Assembly (NCBI GenBank): GCA_019359715.1
Contig: JAHHGS010000098.1
Coordinates: 1 to 47,847, forward strand
Length of the DNA: 47,847 nt
Source of the DNA: Aphanocapsa sp. GSE-SYN-MK-11-07L
GTDB lineage: Bacteria > Cyanobacteriota > Cyanobacteriia > Thermosynechococcales > Thermosynechococcaceae
Reading direction: 5' to 3'
Shown: positions 44,025 to 47,847 of the stretch, piece after piece
Position numbering within the stretch: position 1 is the first letter of the stretch
How the letters are laid out: each line of letters opens with the position of its first letter
Made by a program: the position numbers and the translations under genes
The notes under the pieces: model-generated
Told to the model about the DNA's origin: nothing
Databases searched by the model: none
The model's input: the letters and a program-made list of their open reading frames with translations, nothing else

Positions 44025-44248
44025 TGAGAGCAGCCTAATCGTTGCTTGACTTCTTCCCAAGTTGAGCCAATTATTCGGTCTTGCTGATACCGTTCTAGTC
44101 GGCGATTGAGTTCCTGTTTCTGAGCATCAGTGAGGGGCAGTTCGTCTTGCTGCTCAAGGATGCTGTCCCAGAGGTCTTCGGCAAGTTGGATGCGTTCAGC
44201 AATGCTGAGTTGAGAGATTTCAACTTTGAGGAGAGGATGAGTAGTCAT
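44021..44248 (-). CDS. Addiction-module antitoxin of the ParE pair
   Basis: A 75-residue antitoxin of the short addiction-module component type: VEISQLSIAERIQLAEDLWDSI, then LTDAQKQELNRRLERYQQD and STWEEVKQRLG, the pattern of the family paired with ParE/RelE toxins. The frame is intact although the toxin is destroyed, so it is either an orphan still made or one not yet decayed. A 4-bp ATGA overlap with the toxin gene shows original coupling. Confidence 0.88.
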   Translation of the reverse strand: MTTHPLLKVEISQLSIAERIQLAEDLWDSILEQQDELPLTDAQKQELNRRLERYQQDRIIGSTWEEVKQRLGCSQ

Positions 44249-44388
44249 TGCAACAATTTAATCAGATTAATACTTTTAACTATTTTAAGGTGAATTTTGG
44301 CGATCGCTCCTTCAGTGCAGAAGCGCAAGCAGAACAAGCACGATCGCCCTTCTTTCACCGCATCGCCCCTAAAATTCGCCGAAAAATA

Positions 44389-45081
44389 TCACAGCCCCAT
44401 ATCTTGAGCATTGGGGTAGATACGCTCCTGTTCCAGCCTTGGACGATATTCCAATCGCCCGATTTCAATCAAGCTGTAAAGATCATCCAGAGCTTCTGGA
44501 TAAAACGATTGCATCACTTGACTCACCTCTGCAATGTCCTGGTCTGATTTATTGCCCAGCATTCGCTCAACATCGGCAATATCCTGCGATCGACTAGAGT
44601 TTAGTTTCATTAGCACTAGGTAGGGAAGGCAGATAAACGGAATATTGGGCTGTTGCTCTGAATATACAGGTTGGCTGACTGCCTCGTTTACCCACTGCCC
44701 CTCAGCAAACAGGACATCCAGAGAGATGCCACTGGGTAATTGCCAGGAATTTCCTTCCAGGGGAAGTTTATCTGTAATGGGCGATAGGACTTCGATAAGT
44801 CTTGCTCCTGCGGTTTCCAGATTTGCCTCCAGGGTTTTGAGATCAGCTTTGCGAATCAAAATGTCAATATCCTCAGTTTGGCGGGATGGCATATACAACT
44901 GAGTTGCGACTCCTCCTGTAACAACGTAGGCACAGAGGATATGGTCATGGACAGCCATTTCAATGGAGTTCCAGCGAGGTTGAATCTGACGTAGGAATGC
45001 TTGACTGCTGCCACTGCCATAGCCCTTAGCAAGCCGCTTCCTACTTAACTCAATGATTTTTTTGCGGATGCTGAGCGGCAT
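44389..45081 (-). CDS. Nucleotidyltransferase-fold protein (AbiEii/MNT-like)
   Basis: A 230-residue protein with the minimal nucleotidyltransferase pattern: VVTGGVATQLYMPSRQTEDIDILI (GG loop, then Asp71 and Asp73), SGISLDVLFAEGQW carrying the third acidic residue, and CLPYLVLMKLNSSRSQDIADVERML, typical of AbiEii-type and related NTases. The start MPLSIRKKIIELSRKR (45081) is the likely one; the frame runs open to 45498, but that part is antisense to a DUF4351-derived repeat and looks non-coding. The target is unknown. It stands beside two toxin-antitoxin modules, so a stress or defence role is plausible. Confidence 0.8.
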   Translation of the reverse strand: MPLSIRKKIIELSRKRLAKGYGSGSSQAFLRQIQPRWNSIEMAVHDHILCAYVVTGGVATQLYMPSRQTEDIDILIRKADLKTLEANLETAGARLIEVLSPITDKLPLEGNSWQLPSGISLDVLFAEGQWVNEAVSQPVYSEQQPNIPFICLPYLVLMKLNSSRSQDIADVERMLGNKSDQDIAEVSQVMQSFYPEALDDLYSLIEIGRLEYRPRLEQERIYPNAQDMGL

Positions 45082-45255
45082 TGTAGCTTTTCTAGAATCA
45101 ATGTCTCCAATCTTGCCATAGTTTATCTGCATACAGCACTTTCGCAGCATACTCCTGCAAGAGCGATCGCTTCTCTTATAGTGCAAGTGAAATGACAATC
45201 GCCCCCAGAAGCCAGAGCCACAAGCAGAGAACGGGCGATCGCTTTTTGCCTCACT

Positions 45256-45390
45256 GCGATCGCGCATTAGCCCCCATTCCCTAGAACAGTTAGAAAACCT
45301 GGGTGAAGCTTTGCCCGAGTTTGAAGCGTTGGCAAAGCCTCTCCAACGGAGAATCGCTGATTTGGAACAGTGGTTTAGAAATTTAGAGGA
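45256..45390 (+). repeat. Repeat unit A, copy 1 (DUF4351-derived)
   Basis: 135 bp from GCGATCGCGCATTAGC to TTTAGAGGA, matching 46219-46353 with scattered substitutions and no length change. Followed at once by unit B1. Confidence 0.85.
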
Positions 45391-45431
45391 GCGATCGCCC
45401 CACTCGAAACAACCGCGATCGCCCCCTGGTT
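45391..45431 (+). repeat. Repeat unit B, copy 1
   Basis: 41 bp from GCGATCGCCCCACTCGAAAC to CCCCCTGGTT, matching 46171-46211 with one mismatch. It lies left of the RelN/RelE-type module, in direct orientation to copy 2. Confidence 0.85.
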
Positions 45432-45518
45432 GTGAACGAGGACTGTGGCGCGAATCGCGAAGTTTGCCGAAGGTATCGCTATAATGCTTGAATATCAACC
45501 CAAACGCAGTTAAGCGGC

Positions 45519-45761
45519 ATGAGAGCAGTTAAAGCCACAGGTCACGTTGATGAGCGGGGGCAGATCCATCTAGATCAGCCTCTTGCGGATGTGAATGGTC
45601 GAGTCGAAGTCATTGTTTTGATTGATGAAACTGAACCTGAATCTGATCTGCTGGTGTCGAAAGAGGAAATTTTGGCTAATTTTCGACAGGCTTGGCACGA
45701 AGCAATGACTGGACAAACTGTGCCTGTCTCTCAAATCTGGGAAGGGATTGAGCATGACTGA
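45519..45761 (+). CDS. RelN-like type II antitoxin
   Basis: An 80-residue protein: MRAVKATGHVDERGQIHLDQ, PLADVNGRVEVIVLIDE, then an acidic linker and EEILANFRQAWHEAMTGQTVPVSQIWEGIEHD. The N-terminal beta-hairpin part with the Q-x-x-L-D-x-P pattern and the C-terminal helix ending SxIWEGI are those of RelN-family antitoxins of cyanobacteria. It overlaps the toxin gene by 8 bp and should both repress the operon and neutralise the toxin. Confidence 0.9.
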   Translation: MRAVKATGHVDERGQIHLDQPLADVNGRVEVIVLIDETEPESDLLVSKEEILANFRQAWHEAMTGQTVPVSQIWEGIEHD

Positions 45762-46098
45762 TCTGCCGATCGTACAGGTTGAAGCGGCTAGAACTTTTAC
45801 TCGTGATTTACGCACTCTGGCAAAGAAGTATCGTAGCATTTACCAAGATGTTCAACCGATGATTGAAGAACTTCAAAATGGCAACATCATTGGTGATCAG
45901 ATCCCGAACATCGGTTATATGGTCTTTAAGGTGCGAATTCGCAACACGGATATTCAGAAAGGGAAAAGCGGTGGATATCGCCTCATTTACTATCTCCAAA
46001 CTACAACTGGAATCATTCTTCTGACGATTTATCCAAAGTCCGAGCATGCTGATATTGCTGCGGGTGAAATCAGAGCAATCATCGAGCAAGAGGAATAG
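45754..46098 (+). CDS. RelE/ParE-family toxin
   Basis: A 114-residue toxin with the RelE fold pattern: VQVEAARTFTRDLRTLAKKYRSIYQDV, NIGYMVFKVRIRNTDIQKGKSGGYRLIYYLQ, IILLTIYPKSEHADIAAGEIRAIIEQE. GKSGGYRLIYY carries the basic and aromatic residues expected near the active site, and the Lys-rich helix is intact. RelE toxins cleave mRNA on the ribosome; ParE types hit gyrase. The start at 45754 lies inside the end of the antitoxin gene. Confidence 0.9.
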   Translation: MTDLPIVQVEAARTFTRDLRTLAKKYRSIYQDVQPMIEELQNGNIIGDQIPNIGYMVFKVRIRNTDIQKGKSGGYRLIYYLQTTTGIILLTIYPKSEHADIAAGEIRAIIEQEE

Positions 46099-46170
46099 GA
46101 AAAAGCACTGGTCTTGAGGTTGATTGGATTGAATCATTGGGCAATTGCTCCTAAATTATCTAAGTTTTAT

Positions 46171-46211
46171 GCGATCGCCCCACTCGAAACAACCGAGATC
46201 GCCCCCTGGTT
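46171..46211 (+). repeat. Repeat unit B, copy 2
   Basis: 41 bp matching 45391-45431 with one mismatch (AACCGAGATC here, AACCGCGATC there). It lies just right of the RelE-type toxin gene. Confidence 0.85.
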
Positions 46212-46218
46212 CTAAACC

Positions 46219-46353
46219 GCGATCGCGCATTAGCACTCTCTGCCTAGAACAGTTAGAAAACCTGGATGAAGCTTTGCTGGAGTTTGAAGCGTTGGCAAAG
46301 CCTCTCCAACGGAGAATCGCTGATCTCGAACAGTGGTTTAGGAATTTAGAGGA
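46219..46353 (+). repeat. Repeat unit A, copy 2 (DUF4351-derived)
   Basis: 135 bp equivalent to 45256-45390, separated from unit B2 by seven bases. Here A follows B; on the other side of the toxin-antitoxin pair B follows A. Confidence 0.85.
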
Positions 46354-46455
46354 GCGATTACTGCTCGATTTCACCTGTTTGACAGATTTAGACCATTGGT
46401 TAGTAGAATACGCATAAAAATCGCACTTTCTTGCCTATCCAACCCTATTACTGCC

Positions 46456-47729
46456 CTAAAACTCCCAACTGATAGAACCTGTAATCGTAAACGGCGCACC
46501 TCGTTGAAGAGAAAATCTTCCACCATCAGAGGCTCTGATATAGTCCGTGTCGAATAGATTCCGGATATTGATAGCCGCGTTCAAGCGACCTCGACGGTAG
46601 TAAATCGCTGCATCAGTACGCAAGTAATTTGGCAGCGTAAATGTGTTAGCTAAGTCTCCTTGCCGCTCACCTACATAAAATAGTCCTAATCCAAACCCCA
46701 AACCCTTTACATTGCTCTTCTGAATCTCATAAGTTGTCCATAGGCTGGCTTGATTCTCCGGCACACCTAACAATTTATTGCCAGCAGGAGTGGAATTATC
46801 CTTGGTGACTTCAGCATTGGTGTAAGTATAGGAACCAATCAATTTCCAACCGGGTAGAATCTGACCCACAATATCTAACTCAATCCCGCGACTCCGTTGC
46901 TCTCCTACCTGAATGAAAAACGTAGGATTACTCGGATCGGGTGTGGTCACATTCGTCTTGGTGATTTGATAGGCTGCTAATGTTGCTGAGAGCTTTCCCT
47001 CTAAAAAATCAGCTTTAATACCTGTTTCGTATTGGGTCGCTCTAGTTGGCTCAAACGCCCTACCATCGGGGTTGAATCCACTAGTAGGAGTAAAAGACCG
47101 ACTATAGCTGGCATAGAGAGAAATCGGTTTGATAGGTTGGTACACTAGCCCAATGCGAGGGCTAAACGCGCCGTCATTCTGGATGGGGGTATCGATGTTG
47201 TCATCGAATATTTCATAATCTTCTGAAACCCAATCATAGCGTCCGCCAATCAGTAGCTTCAGGTTATCTAGGAGCGTGATTTGATCCTGAAGATAGACAC
47301 CATAGGATTCAACCCGTCGATCAAACGCCAGAGATGTACTGTATATCGGATCTGGAACATCGTAATCTGGGTTAAAAATATCTAAAGCGGGAAGATTGGT
47401 AGCTCCAAAAACGCCCTCAATAGGTTGGGAAAAGATATTGAAGTCGAAGCCCACTAGGAGTTGGTGTGAAATAGATCCCGTATTAAATTTCCCAAGCAAG
47501 TCGATCTGTCCAAAATAGTTATCTGTTATGGCTTCAAAATCTTGAGCGTCCACTCTTAAAAATTGGTCGTCTACTAACTCTATAACAACATTTGGTGAAT
47601 CTCTTCTGGTGTTACTCGTAACAACAGCAAAACTATTACGGAGTTTCCAGTCGTCGCTAAACGCATGATTCAGCCTGTAACCAAATCTTTGTGTAGTGAC
47701 ATCATAAATGTACTGATCAGGAGGGTGCG
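46456..47729 (-). pseudogene. TonB-dependent siderophore receptor, 5' end lost
   Basis: The outer-membrane beta-barrel of a FhuA/FpvA-type ferric-siderophore receptor. The frame is open from about 47729 (HPPDQYIYDVTTQRFGYRLN), upstream of the first usable start at 47553. It continues through IGGRYDWVSEDYE, FSPRIGLVYQPIKPISLYASYSRSFTPTSG, EPTRATQYETGIKADF, NLFDTDYIRAS and the terminal GSISWEF, whose C-terminal Phe is the usual outer-membrane signature. The signal peptide, TonB box and plug domain are missing; an in-frame TAG lies just upstream, in foreign DNA. The receptor is therefore inactive unless a rearranged copy exists elsewhere. Confidence 0.88.
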
Positions 47730-47745
47730 ACCTCTATCTGATATA

Positions 47746-47847
47746 TCAAGTAGCAACTGGAAAGCCATACTGGTTTAATTTGCTCCAAAACTGACTCCAA
47801 CGATTAGGTGTCAAAACTAAAGCTCTTAAACTCAAAATTACACTGGC
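47746..47847 (-). mobile_element. C-terminus of a probable transposase replacing the receptor's 5' part (partial)
   Basis: A partial frame entering from the right window edge: ASVILSLRALVLTPNRWSQF, WSKLNQYGFPVAT, then TGA. Its short basic/aromatic C-terminal form, and its place exactly where TonB-receptor homology breaks off (about 47730), suggest the end of an insertion sequence. I cannot name the family from 33 residues. Confidence 0.5.

Larger units (their letters stand above)
45082..45518 (+). other. Non-coding stretch with a DUF4351 gene remnant
   Basis: About 440 bp without an intact gene. The plus strand encodes, from about 45282, the fragment LEQLENLGEALPEFEALAKP, LQRRIADLEQWFRNLEER, a degenerate DUF4351 domain (the C-terminal module of cyanobacterial Rpn/PD-(D/E)xK transposase-like proteins). 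The stretch contains repeat units A1 and B1 and several GCGATCGC octamers. Confidence 0.6.
46145..46417 (+). pseudogene. DUF4351 domain fragment
   Basis: An open frame of 90 codons whose real similarity begins near residue 33: LCLEQLENLDEALLEFEALAKP, then LQRRIADLEQWFRNLEERL and LDFTCLTDLDHWLVEYA. DUF4351 normally reads LEQLExLGEALLDFxxLxDLxxWL; here the LEQLE start and the LLDF-DLDHWL end are separated by an extra block. It looks like the C-terminal remnant of an Rpn-type nuclease gene; the N-terminal nuclease part is absent. Repeat units B2 and A2 lie within it. Confidence 0.55.

Noticed and set aside
45082-45498. N-terminal extension of the nucleotidyltransferase frame
   Set aside because: It is the antisense of the DUF4351-derived repeat and reads as Ser/Arg-rich nonsense; the domain proper starts at 45081.

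Overview
The window reads as chromosomal DNA of a cyanobacterium. Photosynthesis and carbon-fixation genes are present (cp12, nblA, petG, a cytM-type cytochrome c). The HIP1 octamer GCGATCGC is scattered throughout, and several cyanobacterium-typical families occur (Uma2/DUF820, DUF760, DUF2808, DUF4351, SPFH/prohibitin). An HpsE-like glycosyltransferase hints at a filamentous, motile, Leptolyngbya/Oscillatoria-like host, but the genus cannot be fixed from the sequence.

Layout. 1-660: end of an ISAzo13-type insertion sequence that cuts the 3' end of an unknown gene. 660-9130: mostly housekeeping genes: two divergent Uma2 nucleases, a GNAT acetyltransferase, mutY, a DUF760 protein, a small cysteine-containing membrane protein, SPFH protein-lspA, cp12, a fructosamine-kinase-family protein and hom. 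9380-10970: an AT-richer two-gene cassette, a PD-(D/E/Q)xK-nuclease-like protein with an internal stop followed by a uracil-phosphoribosyltransferase-like protein; this is the best candidate for an undescribed (defence-like) system. 11030-13660: rpsD-prfA-sugar ABC permease. 13860-16730: yidD, an ABC-2 exporter pair and a VanX/DdpX-type dipeptidase. 16880-18160: two adjacent frameshifted genes (P-loop kinase-like and methyltransferase). 18170-21480: an ECF41 sigma-factor operon with a recognisable ECF41-type promoter in front of its AhpD/carboxymuconolactone-decarboxylase-like gene. 21530-25460: DUF2085 protein, glmM and a class B penicillin-binding protein (PBP2). 25950-32160: nblA, universal stress protein, Ser/Thr kinase and a PAS4-GGDEF-EAL protein. 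32530-37000: hisH, rsmD, petG (antisense to the rsmD tail), cytM, plsC, DUF2808 and cdsA. 37370-41830: HpsE-like glycosyltransferase and a Gld-type ABC system.

41960-47847 is a plastic accessory zone. An IS3-family element (terminal repeats at 41967 and 43803) carries a 605-bp remnant of an ISAzo13-type element and a separate 45-bp hairpin element inside its transposase. It abuts a truncated, frameshifted ParE toxin whose antitoxin is intact. Next come a nucleotidyltransferase, an intact RelN/RelE-type toxin-antitoxin pair bracketed by duplicated DUF4351-derived repeats in A-B ... B-A order, and a TonB-dependent receptor whose 5' part is replaced at the window edge by what looks like a transposase C-terminus.

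No rRNA, tRNA or CRISPR array was recognised. All family assignments come from reading motifs; no database search was run.
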